Shown here: piece after piece, positions 47,116-54,879 of the stretch | Layout: each line of letters opens with the position of its first letter | How positions within the stretch are numbered: the stretch's first letter is position 1 | Source of the DNA: Armatimonas sp043757465 | Lineage (GTDB): Bacteria > Armatimonadota > Armatimonadia > Armatimonadales > Armatimonadaceae | Length of the DNA stretch: 64,000 nt | Assembly (NCBI RefSeq): GCF_043757465.1 | Contig: NZ_JAYVPL010000158.1 | Location: 1-64,000, forward strand | Direction: 5' to 3' | Program-made: the position numbers and the translations under genes | Notes under the pieces: generated by a model | What the model saw: the letters and a program-made list of their open reading frames with translations, nothing else | Told to the model about the DNA's origin: nothing | The model's database searches: none

Positions 47116-49131
47116 ATGTTTCGCCTATGGATTCGTGTTTTGGTTTTTATTATCGGAGCGTTGTCGCTCCAGATGCCTGCTCAGGGGATCACGTGGTGTC
47201 ACGACTACACGTTTTTGCGGGTGACAGGCAAAGACAGTAATCGTTGTGACCCCGACCGACTCCAGTCTGTCTTGCGAGAGGAGAAGTATGAGCACTGTTT
47301 TAACGTGACCGCTCTCCCCCAGCGTCCTCAGCCTCGTGGAGTCGAGGTTGATACGAAGAATCTACAGATTTCTTTTCGAGCCACTGAGCCTGGGAGCACG
47401 GAGCCTGTACGCTTGCTTTCGGGTGATGTTCTGATTATCGGGGAAGATCACTCGGGGATCGTGGGGAAGAGTGGATGGATTGAGCACTTTGTTCAGACTG
47501 CTGGTCAGTCTGGCGTTGCTTATCGCCCAGAACGGCTTGTTTTGCTTCCGAATTTCTTCGTTGAAGAGAGAGGGTGGACTCTCTCACGGCTCTTTAGTAA
47601 GGTATCTCGCTCGGACGGTGAACTCAATGGTGCCCGGAGCGTGACCTATGCCTATCCTTATCTCAACAAGACAATTCAGCTCTGGCGCAAGCCACAAAAT
47701 TCGAGTGGGAGCTGGGTGGTGTACACGATTGATGCGGATGCGAACACGCGCTGGCTGTTTATTGGATCACGCGAGGAGTATGAGCGTCCTACCCCGCAGT
47801 CCGACGTGCTCTTTGCAGGAGGCTCCTCCAGTCCTGCACAAAAGAGCTTGGTCACTCTGTCCGAGGGCAGCGAGTTTCCCAGTCGTGATGCGGCGCTTCG
47901 TGCCGTCGTGAAGAACCTCTCTAGCCTGATGTGGGTGTACTCTCCCCTGACTCGCCCAAAAGAGTTTATCCAGGCACAGGTTCAGGGCAGAGCGGTCTAT
48001 CCAGACCTAAGTGGCAATGCGAACCAGTACTACAAGGGGGGCGAGACTCTGGCAGTACTTCGCTCTATTATTCCCGCACTGACTCCCCGTAAGACGTTCC
48101 CCCCGCAGTGGCTGGTGCACGCAACCGGTCACGGCACCTACGATGGTGGCGTTAAAGACGACCTCTGGTTGATGGTTGCTACGGGACTGAACGCGGAAAA
48201 GAAGACCTTCACGAAGCCCGATGGGGCAGGTGGAACCTTCGGCTACACCTACGATCAGGCATCTGGTCCCTTCACGGAAAGCTACGCATTGATGGAGGCG
48301 ATGCGACGGGTGAATGTACGGGCTGTGGAGACATCTGCCCGTGACCGCTTCATCTCGATAGACGAGCTACCAAAAGGGCTGACCCCCCTAGACAACGGCG
48401 TGGGTGGAGAGAGTCGTGTCACGCCACCGGAAAACAGACCCCTGATTCCCAATATCCCTACTCCTCCACTTATCACGAATCCTTCCACCGCGAACGCTCA
48501 TGCTGCCCAAGCCGGGACGCTCATCGCACAAGGTCGCTTTGATGAGGCGCAGTGTGAGGCGGCAAAGGCGGTGGAACTTCAGCCGAAGAAGGGAGCTTTT
48601 CGCGCGACGCTAGGGCTCTGTTATGCCTGGCTCCGCAATTTCTCCCTCGCGGAGAAGGAGTACCGCGAGGCAATACGGCTGGAGCCCAGCCAAGGAAACC
48701 ACCACGGTGGGCTTGCGTTTGTTCTGCTCCAGCTGAATCGCTTCCGGGAGGCAGAGGACTCTGCCCGGATTGCCGTTCGATCTGCGGCGAGCGTGGCGTC
48801 ACATCACCAGTTCCTGGGCGATGCCCTCGCCTTTCAAGGGAAGTGGGGGGAGGCTGAGTCTGCCTATCGTGAATCCGTTCGGCTTGACCCGAAGCTGGCG
48901 GCGGGCCACAACGGCGTCGGGGGGAGCTTACTGGCAAAGAGTGACGGTGCAGGAGCTGAGAAGTACTTCCGGGAAGCGGTACGGCTCAACCCAAGCGAGG
49001 GAATCTTTCATGCGAACCTTGCGGGCGCACTGTCGGTGCAGAATCGGCAGTCAGAGGCGCTCGTTGCGGCGCGGGAAGCGAAGCGTCTCGGCTTGGCTAA
49101 TCACTGGGTCTACTCGTTGCTGGGACTCTGA
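47116..49131 (+). CDS. Secreted protein: Cys-His amidase-like N-terminus plus C-terminal TPR repeats
   Basis: A 671-residue secreted protein. The signal peptide MFRLWIRVLVFIIGALSLQMPAQ is a close copy of that of the upstream gene. The mature start ITWCHDYTFLRVTG has Cys28, and LLSGDVLIIGEDHSGIVGK has His112: a CHAP/NlpC-like Cys-His arrangement, inferred. The middle (about 200-420) contains WLVHATGHGTYDGGVKDDLWLMVATG and is unassigned. From about 450 there are six TPR units, such as AGTLIAQGRFDEAQCEAAKAVELQP and AGHNGVGGSLLAKSDGAGAEKYFREAVRLNP. It ends the operon. Its last 35 bp overlap the convergent sigma factor gene. A GGAGAG ribosome site lies 8 nt upstream. Confidence 0.6.
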   Translation: MFRLWIRVLVFIIGALSLQMPAQGITWCHDYTFLRVTGKDSNRCDPDRLQSVLREEKYEHCFNVTALPQRPQPRGVEVDTKNLQISFRATEPGSTEPVRLLSGDVLIIGEDHSGIVGKSGWIEHFVQTAGQSGVAYRPERLVLLPNFFVEERGWTLSRLFSKVSRSDGELNGARSVTYAYPYLNKTIQLWRKPQNSSGSWVVYTIDADANTRWLFIGSREEYERPTPQSDVLFAGGSSSPAQKSLVTLSEGSEFPSRDAALRAVVKNLSSLMWVYSPLTRPKEFIQAQVQGRAVYPDLSGNANQYYKGGETLAVLRSIIPALTPRKTFPPQWLVHATGHGTYDGGVKDDLWLMVATGLNAEKKTFTKPDGAGGTFGYTYDQASGPFTESYALMEAMRRVNVRAVETSARDRFISIDELPKGLTPLDNGVGGESRVTPPENRPLIPNIPTPPLITNPSTANAHAAQAGTLIAQGRFDEAQCEAAKAVELQPKKGAFRATLGLCYAWLRNFSLAEKEYREAIRLEPSQGNHHGGLAFVLLQLNRFREAEDSARIAVRSAASVASHHQFLGDALAFQGKWGEAESAYRESVRLDPKLAAGHNGVGGSLLAKSDGAGAEKYFREAVRLNPSEGIFHANLAGALSVQNRQSEALVAAREAKRLGLANHWVYSLLGL

Positions 49132-50932
49132 GCCGCCGTCCGTCGTGGCCAAGCTCCTGGTAGATCGACTGTAGCAGAGCCGCTTCATTCGTTTTCGGGT
49201 TGAGGCGAAAGGCGCGACGTGCTGAGCGAAGCGCTTTCAAGGGTAGCCCACGGCTTACGAAACGCTCGGCGACCTCTAATTGAAGAAAAGAGTCTCGGGG
49301 GAAGTTTCTGGCAATCTCGGTAAGGTGTGCCTGGGCTTCTTGCACGGAGATCACGCTTGGTGTGCAGCCACAGGCCATCGCCATAGTCCAGGCAACATAC
49401 GGGCGACGGGGAGCAAGCTGATAGGCACAGCGGGCATGGTGAGCGCAGGCGAGGGGAGAGTTGGCGTAAAGCTGTGCCCAGGCAAGCGCTGCATGGGCCA
49501 GAGCGTGATGGGGATGATCCTGTACAAAGCGTGTCAGCAGAGCAGCACCCGGTGCGGGCCGTCCTTGCTCCCTCCAGAACCAGGCGAGGCTGTGCCAACT
49601 ATCCAGAAGCTCGGGGGCAAGATAGACAAGCCGACGGGCGAGAGACTCAGTGGTGTGATCGTGGAGTTTCATCCGCATCCGCACCTGGAAAAGCTCCTTG
49701 ATCGCTTCGGGAGAGTTTGGATTCAGAACCACTGCCTGCTCGAGGAGCGGAAGTGCTTCCGCATCCCGCTGAAGGCGAGCGTAGGGATGAGCCACAGCGA
49801 CGTAGCCCCGGCTATCGTGGGGCAGGAGACGACGTAGAACCGCTAGATTGGCAAGCTGCTCCTCGTAGCGGCTTTGGTCTGCGAGAAGCTGATCCAGTGC
49901 CACATGGAGCTCAGGGTCCTCCGGGGCGAGCGCTATCGCCTCATAGAGAGCCGCACGGGCTGTATCCGTGTCCCCGCGAGCGAGGGCTGCATAGCCCCTG
50001 ATCTCTGTTTGGAGGGCTGGGGGAGTGCCGGGAAGGATCTCGGTTGGAAGTGCGGTGAGAAGCTCGGGAAGGCGCTGCTGTTCACGTAGAATCGGTACGA
50101 GAGCACGGATTGCTCCAATGGTAGGGGGATGTTTTTTGAGGAGAGTGCGGTATTCGCTCTCGGCAGCTTCCCAGTCGCCTCGCTGGTAGAGGGCATGAGC
50201 CCGCTGGAGCCACGAGTTCCCGCCTCGGCGCGAAGGGAGCGTACGGGGTGAGGCGGGCGCACTCAGGCATATCTGGACAATTCCCCCCGTTTCGAGCCTC
50301 ACCTCGACCACGTGGAAGTTGCGAACAATAGCACTGAGCTGATCTTCGAGCAACGGGAGCTCATCGAGTAGGAGCGTGAGGCGCTGCCGGAGCCGAAGGC
50401 GGGCACGCTCCAGACGTTTTGAGGCGTTTCCGGTGCTGAGCTGGAGTCTTTGGGCAATCTCCTGATGGGAAAATTCGTCTAGATGGAGCTGGAAGACAGC
50501 ACGGAGCGGGGAAGGGAGCGCATTGATCTCCTGGATCGCACTCTGCAAGAGCGCGTGGCTCCAGGTAGGATCCGTGTGGGCCAGAGCGGTGTGTGTACTG
50601 CGTAGAGGAACCGCCAGCAAGCGAGTACGACGCTGCTCACGGGTGCAGCGGTTCAAAAAGAGATTTCGTGCGATCTCCCGGAGCCAGGCATCCAGGCCAC
50701 CTAGCGCCGGGCGGTAGCGGTTGAGATGGTGCAGAGCGCGGATAAAGGTTTCGGCGACCAGATCATCCGCATCGAAAGTGGCATCACTACCAGAGGGGCG
50801 ATGTAGACTCCGGCAGAAGCGGGTGAGCGCAGGGAGCTGTTGCTGCCAAAGCTGGTCAAACGCAGTGGCATCGCCCTGATGGGCACGGCGCAGGAGTATC
50901 CCTTCGTCCCAGTTGGCATCGTTGGCAGGCAT
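49097..50932 (-). CDS. ECF-type RNA polymerase sigma factor fused to a large TPR domain
   Basis: A 611-residue protein. Residues ~8-90 form sigma region 2 (GDATAFDQLWQQQLPALTRFCRSLH, FDADDLVAETFIRALHHLNRYRP, LDAWLREIARNLFLNRC). Residues ~125-190 form region 4 (LPSPLRAVFQLHLDEFSHQEIAQRLQLSTGNASKRLERARLRLRQRL). From ~225 to the end come about ten TPR-like repeats (AHALYQRGDWEAAESEYRTLLKKHP and similar). Normal ECF sigmas have about 180-200 residues. No anti-sigma gene is adjacent, so the TPR part may do the sensing. It overlaps the convergent TPR-containing secreted protein gene by 35 bp. Regulation of that operon is plausible but unproven. Confidence 0.88.
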   Translation of the reverse strand: MPANDANWDEGILLRRAHQGDATAFDQLWQQQLPALTRFCRSLHRPSGSDATFDADDLVAETFIRALHHLNRYRPALGGLDAWLREIARNLFLNRCTREQRRTRLLAVPLRSTHTALAHTDPTWSHALLQSAIQEINALPSPLRAVFQLHLDEFSHQEIAQRLQLSTGNASKRLERARLRLRQRLTLLLDELPLLEDQLSAIVRNFHVVEVRLETGGIVQICLSAPASPRTLPSRRGGNSWLQRAHALYQRGDWEAAESEYRTLLKKHPPTIGAIRALVPILREQQRLPELLTALPTEILPGTPPALQTEIRGYAALARGDTDTARAALYEAIALAPEDPELHVALDQLLADQSRYEEQLANLAVLRRLLPHDSRGYVAVAHPYARLQRDAEALPLLEQAVVLNPNSPEAIKELFQVRMRMKLHDHTTESLARRLVYLAPELLDSWHSLAWFWREQGRPAPGAALLTRFVQDHPHHALAHAALAWAQLYANSPLACAHHARCAYQLAPRRPYVAWTMAMACGCTPSVISVQEAQAHLTEIARNFPRDSFLQLEVAERFVSRGLPLKALRSARRAFRLNPKTNEAALLQSIYQELGHDGRRLRVPATSRPSD

Positions 50933-51288
50933 TGTCTTTCAAATTTTATCAGGCATAGCCATGAAATGGTGTCCCCTAGTGGGCGGATGCGTTCGTGTGG
51001 GCGGTTTTCATGCGCGGTGCATAATTCAGGCTATGTCTTCCCGCCCGGCTGCTGGCTCAAAAAAGGAAAGAATAAGTTACTTGTGCTGGACTTGGAGATG
51101 CCAACAAAGGCTACGGTCACGGGTCGTACCACACCCACATCGGCATGTTTGCCTCCGGTGGAGAGTGACAGGAGGCGCACTTTGCCACGCCAGCACGCTT
51201 TTTCCCGGCCTCCCGACGTAGACGTAGAGGTCGGGAGCTAGCTGGCCTTCGGCCCTAGTGCCGCTCCGAGATGTATACTTTCTTTAAT
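50933..51288. other. Intergenic stretch with a possible decayed gene and a hairpin
   Basis: This stretch lies between the sigma factor start and the sulfur operon leader. A short frame from ATG 51032 has no family resemblance, and another frame reads KGYGHGSYHTHIGMFASGGE then stop, which looks like a remnant of a folded protein. A hairpin CTCCCGAC/GTCGGGAG (51210-51237) is present. No intact gene can be supported. Confidence 0.4.
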
Positions 51289-51316
51289 TTCTACTTTTCC
51301 GATTGCAAAAGTAGAA
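51289..51316. promoter_or_regulatory. Perfect 10-bp inverted repeat upstream of the sulfur operon
   Basis: TTCTACTTTT (51289-51298), 8-nt loop, AAAAGTAGAA (51307-51316). It overlaps the -35 and spacer of the promoter at 51303-51331, so a protein bound here would affect transcription of the whole sulfur cluster. It is AT-rich and unlike a terminator. Confidence 0.6.
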
Positions 51317-51331
51317 TAATGCCAGTACACT
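51303..51331 (+). promoter_or_regulatory. Promoter for the sulfur operon
   Basis: TTGCAA (51303-51308), 17-bp spacer, TACACT (51326-51331). ATG 51341 is 9 nt further on, so the message would be leaderless or nearly so. Confidence 0.6.
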
Positions 51332-51340
51332 ACTTTCATA

Positions 51341-51622
51341 ATGTCTTGGCCTGTACTTCTAGGTCTCCTCGCCACCGGGCTGGTTGAGGGATCCTATCTC
51401 CCGCAGCTCTGGCGGCTCCACCAGCTCAAACATGCGGACGAGTTCAGCTTGCTCTTCCCGCTGCTCAATCTTATTGGGCGGCTGGCGGGCCTGAGCGCGG
51501 CGATCTTGCAGCACAGCACGGTCTTCTCCGGGTTCTTCCTGGTGGGAATTGTCGTGCGTGCGCTGCTCCTCTCGCAGGTGCTCTACTACCGCTCCCGCTC
51601 CCGAAAGCTCTCGCATGTCTGA
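51341..51622 (+). CDS. SemiSWEET / PQ-loop small transporter
   Basis: A 93-residue protein with three membrane helices and the PQ-loop motif EGSYLPQLWRLHQL. The arrangement matches SemiSWEET half-transporters that work as dimers, moving small solutes (sugars in known cases) down a gradient. LFPLLNLIGRLAGLSAAIL and GFFLVGIVVRALLLSQVLYY form helices two and three. It opens the sulfur assimilation operon and its end overlaps the cysH start, so it may serve a sulfur compound or simply be cotranscribed. Its last codons lie in an 18-bp tandem duplication. Confidence 0.78.
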   Translation: MSWPVLLGLLATGLVEGSYLPQLWRLHQLKHADEFSLLFPLLNLIGRLAGLSAAILQHSTVFSGFFLVGIVVRALLLSQVLYYRSRSRKLSHV

Positions 51623-51638
51623 AAGCTCTCGCATGCCT
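51603..51638. repeat. Tandem 18-bp duplication containing two start codons
   Basis: GAAAGCTCTCGCATGTCT (51603-51620) and GAAAGCTCTCGCATGCCT (51621-51638), one mismatch. Each copy carries an in-frame ATG for cysH (51615 and 51633). The first copy also ends the SemiSWEET gene. Confidence 0.9.
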
Positions 51639-52316
51639 GATATCCACTGGGAGTCACTTGATGCGGGCGCAGTGCTGAAAGAAGCCGTCGCCGTCTATGG
51701 CAACACTCTGAAGCTCGCCTGTAGCTTTGGTGCAGAAGATGTGGTGCTACTGGATCTGATAGGGCAATCTAAGCTTCCCATCTCAGTGTTTGTGCTCGAT
51801 ACAGGCCGCCTCCATCAAGAGACCTACACCCTCTGGGAGCGGCTGACGGAGCGCTATGGCATCCCGATTGCCGCCTACACGCCCCAGACCGAGCCGCTCC
51901 AAGCGCTGCTTCAGCTCAAAGGCCCCGGAAGTTTCTATTACTCGATTGAGAACCGACGAGAGTGCTGCTACGTGCGAAAGGTGGAGCCGCTCGCTCGCGC
52001 ACTTGCAGGTGCAAGTGGCTGGGTAACCGGCCAGCGCCGTGAGCAGTCCGTGACCCGCGCGAGCTTGCCAAAGCGAGAAACAGACACGACGCACGGCAAT
52101 ATCGCCAAGCTCAATCCCCTCGCCGACTGGACCGAGGCGCAGGTGTGGGAGTATATCAAAACCCACCACGTCCCCTACAACCAGCTCCACGACAAGGGCT
52201 TCCCGAGTATCGGCTGCGCCCCCTGTACCCGCGCCACCCAGCCAGGCGAGGATCTACGCGCCGGGCGCTGGTGGTGGGAAAACCCACAGCAGAAAGAGTG
52301 CGGTCTGCATAAGTAG
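51615..52316 (+). CDS. cysH: Adenylyl-sulfate (APS) reductase, CysH family with iron-sulfur cysteines
   Basis: A 233-residue reductase giving sulfite from adenylylated sulfate. Residues ~35-60 (LACSFGAEDVVLLDLI) form the nucleotide loop and VLDTGRLHQETY follows. RRECCYVRKVEPL (Cys117, Cys118) with IGCAPCTR (Cys201, Cys204) binds a [4Fe-4S] cluster. This set is typical of APS rather than PAPS reductases. The C-terminal KECGLH holds catalytic Cys229. The start is at 51615 or, in the second copy of the duplication, at 51633. It overlaps the SemiSWEET stop by 8 bp. Downstream sit the siroheme reductase and CysDN, so the pathway skips PAPS. Confidence 0.9.
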   Translation: MSESSRMPDIHWESLDAGAVLKEAVAVYGNTLKLACSFGAEDVVLLDLIGQSKLPISVFVLDTGRLHQETYTLWERLTERYGIPIAAYTPQTEPLQALLQLKGPGSFYYSIENRRECCYVRKVEPLARALAGASGWVTGQRREQSVTRASLPKRETDTTHGNIAKLNPLADWTEAQVWEYIKTHHVPYNQLHDKGFPSIGCAPCTRATQPGEDLRAGRWWWENPQQKECGLHK

Positions 52317-52333
52317 ATCGCCGCGAGGAGAAC

Positions 52334-52354
52334 CGCCCCGGTTTATCGGGGGCG
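52334..52354 (+). promoter_or_regulatory. Leader hairpin before the sulfite/nitrite reductase gene
   Basis: CGCCCCGGTTTATCGGGGGCG, followed by AAAGACAAAATT and ATG 52367. Nearly the same block lies at 53952-53971, also just before a start codon (cysD). The core resembles the hairpin at 15214-15234. Confidence 0.45.
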
Positions 52355-52366
52355 AAAGACAAAATT

Positions 52367-53944
52367 ATGAACGACGTTGAACGACTTAAAAAAGAAAAAG
52401 GCGGTCTGGAGGTATGGAACGATCTTCAGCGCATCGCGATCGAAGGCTACGCTGGAATTGACGCGGACGATATGTTTCGCCTGCGCTGGCTGGGGCTCTA
52501 CGAGCAGAAACCCAAAGACGGCTATTTTATGCTCCGCATCAAAGTGCCTGGTGGCCAGCTTACGTATGAGCAGCTTATCGCCGTGGCCGAAGTCACCCGC
52601 GACTATGCCCGCAATATCGCCGACATCACCACACGCCAAAATTTTCAGTTCCACTGGATGGCTCCCGCTGATTTCCGAGCGATCTTCGACATCTTTAGTG
52701 CGGTCGGCATCAGCACGCTCGGGGCGTGTGGTGATATCCCCCGCAACGTCACCGGCTGCCCCGTGGCGGGCCTTGATCCCAACGAGACATTTGATGCCCA
52801 GCCCTACGCTCAGGCAATCCATGAGTATTTTTTAGGCAACCCGGAGTTCGCGGACCTGCCACGCAAGTATAAAATCTCCATCACCGGCTGCTGTGAGCAC
52901 TGCTCCCAGCCGGAGATCAATGATATTGCCGCAACAGCCGTGATTAAGAACAGCGAGCGTGGCTTTCATATTCGTGTGGGAGGCGGCCTCTCAACACGTC
53001 CGTTCTTAGCACAAAAACTCAACTTCTTTATCCCCGCCGACAAGCTGGTAGATGCGTTTCGCGCCGTCACCGAGGTCTACCGCGACTCAGGCTACCGAGA
53101 AAATAGAAAGAAGGCGCGCATTAAGTTTTTGGTCGCCGACTGGGGCGCGGCCAAGTACGAAGAGGAAGTGCTTAAGCGCCTGAGCTGGGTTCCCGACCCT
53201 GCGCTCACTGAGACAGAGTGGCCCGAGCCGACCAATAACTTCCGCGACCATGTGGGGGTGCATCCACAGAGCCAGCCAGGTCTGTTCTGGGTGGGCGCAA
53301 ATGTGCTCACCGGCCGCATGAACAGCGAGCAGCTCTTTGAAGTGGCCCGGCTCGCCAAAGAGTTTGGCACCGGAGACACACGCACGACCAATCAGCAAAA
53401 TCTGCTCATTCCCAATATAAAAGAGGCGGATGTCCCGACGGTTGTGGCAGCGCTGGAGGCGATTGGCTTCCCGGTTGTGGCATCCCCGATTCGCCGCGCC
53501 GCCGTGGCCTGCACCGGCAGCGAGTTCTGCAACTTAGCGCTCACCGAGACTAAGAATCTGATGTGGCAGATCGTCCGGCACTTAGATAAGACCGTCTCCC
53601 TGGATGAGCCACTGCGTATCAACCTCAATGGCTGCCCCAACGGTTGCGGCCAGCACCATATCGGCGATATTGGACTCCAAGGCTGCGTGGTCAAGCTCCC
53701 CGGCGGTGATAAAGTGGACGGCTACGATATCTCGCTGGGCGGTCGCCTCGGCCGCGATGCGAAGTTCGTGCGACCGATCTGGCGCAAAGTCCCTGCCACG
53801 GATATTCCGATTGCGCTGGAGAATCTGCTCAATGGCTATCTCAACGAGCGCGCCGAGGACGAGGATTTTCCCAGCTTCGTGGATCGTGCCAGCGACGAGG
53901 AACTCGGCTCACTGATGCGCACCGCGTTCGTGGAAGCGGCGTAG
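52367..53944 (+). CDS. Ferredoxin-dependent siroheme reductase (NirA/SirA type)
   Basis: A 525-residue siroheme/[4Fe-4S] enzyme catalysing six-electron reduction of sulfite or nitrite. Two ferredoxin-like half domains start at RLKKEKGGLEVWNDLQRIAIEG and DVPTVVAALEAIGFPV. DITTRQNFQFHW and GDIPRNVTGCPVAGLDPNETFD are the siroheme-binding part. Cluster ligands are ACTGSEFCNLALTETK and NGCPNGCGQHHIGDIG. The CTGSEFC form is closer to plant/cyanobacterial and mycobacterial NirA/SirA than to CysI. Context between cysH and cysD argues for sulfite, while the downstream nitrate reductase allows nitrite. It may serve both. Confidence 0.88.
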   Translation: MNDVERLKKEKGGLEVWNDLQRIAIEGYAGIDADDMFRLRWLGLYEQKPKDGYFMLRIKVPGGQLTYEQLIAVAEVTRDYARNIADITTRQNFQFHWMAPADFRAIFDIFSAVGISTLGACGDIPRNVTGCPVAGLDPNETFDAQPYAQAIHEYFLGNPEFADLPRKYKISITGCCEHCSQPEINDIAATAVIKNSERGFHIRVGGGLSTRPFLAQKLNFFIPADKLVDAFRAVTEVYRDSGYRENRKKARIKFLVADWGAAKYEEEVLKRLSWVPDPALTETEWPEPTNNFRDHVGVHPQSQPGLFWVGANVLTGRMNSEQLFEVARLAKEFGTGDTRTTNQQNLLIPNIKEADVPTVVAALEAIGFPVVASPIRRAAVACTGSEFCNLALTETKNLMWQIVRHLDKTVSLDEPLRINLNGCPNGCGQHHIGDIGLQGCVVKLPGGDKVDGYDISLGGRLGRDAKFVRPIWRKVPATDIPIALENLLNGYLNERAEDEDFPSFVDRASDEELGSLMRTAFVEAA

Positions 53945-53951
53945 AAAGCAC

Positions 53952-53971
53952 CGCCCCGGTTCATGGGAGCG
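53952..53971 (+). promoter_or_regulatory. Second copy of the leader hairpin, before cysD
   Basis: CGCCCCGGTTCATGGGAGCG, followed by AGACAACAACC and ATG 53983. It matches the block upstream of the siroheme reductase in sequence and in distance to the start codon, with an imperfect stem. Confidence 0.4.
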
Positions 53972-53982
53972 AGACAACAACC

Positions 53983-54879
53983 ATGCTAGAACCTGCACTT
54001 GCTACCCTTGAATCGGAAGCCATCTACGTCTTGCGGGAGACCTTCGGACAGTTTGAGCGTCCCGTGCTGCTCTTCTCAGGCGGCAAGGACTCCATCGTGC
54101 TTGCGCACCTGGCGGCACGTGCGTTTGCGCCCGCTCGGATTCCGTTTAAGCTGCTGCACATTGACACCGGCCATAACTTTGAAGAAACACTGACGTTCCG
54201 CGACAACCTAGCGCGAGAGCTCCGTGCGGACTTACTCGTACGCTATGTGGAGGAGAGCATCCAGGCGGGGCGCGTGACGGAAGAGCATGGCCCGGAAGGG
54301 ACACGGAACGCTCTCCAGACCCGGACGCTCCTAGATGCACTGGAGGAGCTACGCGCGGATGCCGCGCTTGGCGGAGCGCGGCGCGATGAGGAAAAAGCCC
54401 GGGCCAAAGAGCGCTTCTTCTCGCACCGCGACAGATACGGACAGTGGGACCCGAAAAACCAGCGGCCTGAGCTGTGGAACCTCTACAACGGACGAAAAAC
54501 GCCCGGTGAGCACTTCCGCATCTTTCCTCTCTCCAACTGGACCGAGCTGGACATCTGGAGCTACGTCAAGGCGCGCCGTATCGCCCTGCCGTCGCTGTAC
54601 TTTGCGCACGAGCGCCGGGTATTCAACCGCCGGGGAACGTGGCTGGCGGAGTCCGAGCTGCTCCCACTCCTTCCTGGAGAAAAAATCGAAACCCATCAAG
54701 TGCGCTTTCGGACGATGGGCGACATCACGGTCACCGGCGCGGTCTTTTCCGACGCCAGCTCACTCGATGCGATTATTGAGGAAGTACGCACGTTCCGAGT
54801 AACCGAGCGCAGCGGGCGCGGTGACGACAAGCGCTCTGAAGCCGCCATGGAAGACCGCAAACGCGCGGGGTATTTTTAG
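53983..54879 (+). CDS. cysD: Sulfate adenylyltransferase subunit 2
   Basis: The 298-residue catalytic subunit of ATP sulfurylase, making APS from ATP and sulfate. FGQFERPVLLFSGGKDSIVLAHLA has the PP-loop SGGKDS. LLHIDTGHNFEETLTFRD and EHFRIFPLSNWTELDIWSYV are family hallmarks. FFSHRDRYGQWDPKNQRPELWN lies in the middle. The C-terminal RSGRGDDKRSEAAMEDRKRAGYF is the classic CysD end. It directly abuts cysN (TAG then ATG with no gap), so subunits are made together. It is preceded by the leader hairpin block. Confidence 0.96.
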   Translation: MLEPALATLESEAIYVLRETFGQFERPVLLFSGGKDSIVLAHLAARAFAPARIPFKLLHIDTGHNFEETLTFRDNLARELRADLLVRYVEESIQAGRVTEEHGPEGTRNALQTRTLLDALEELRADAALGGARRDEEKARAKERFFSHRDRYGQWDPKNQRPELWNLYNGRKTPGEHFRIFPLSNWTELDIWSYVKARRIALPSLYFAHERRVFNRRGTWLAESELLPLLPGEKIETHQVRFRTMGDITVTGAVFSDASSLDAIIEEVRTFRVTERSGRGDDKRSEAAMEDRKRAGYF

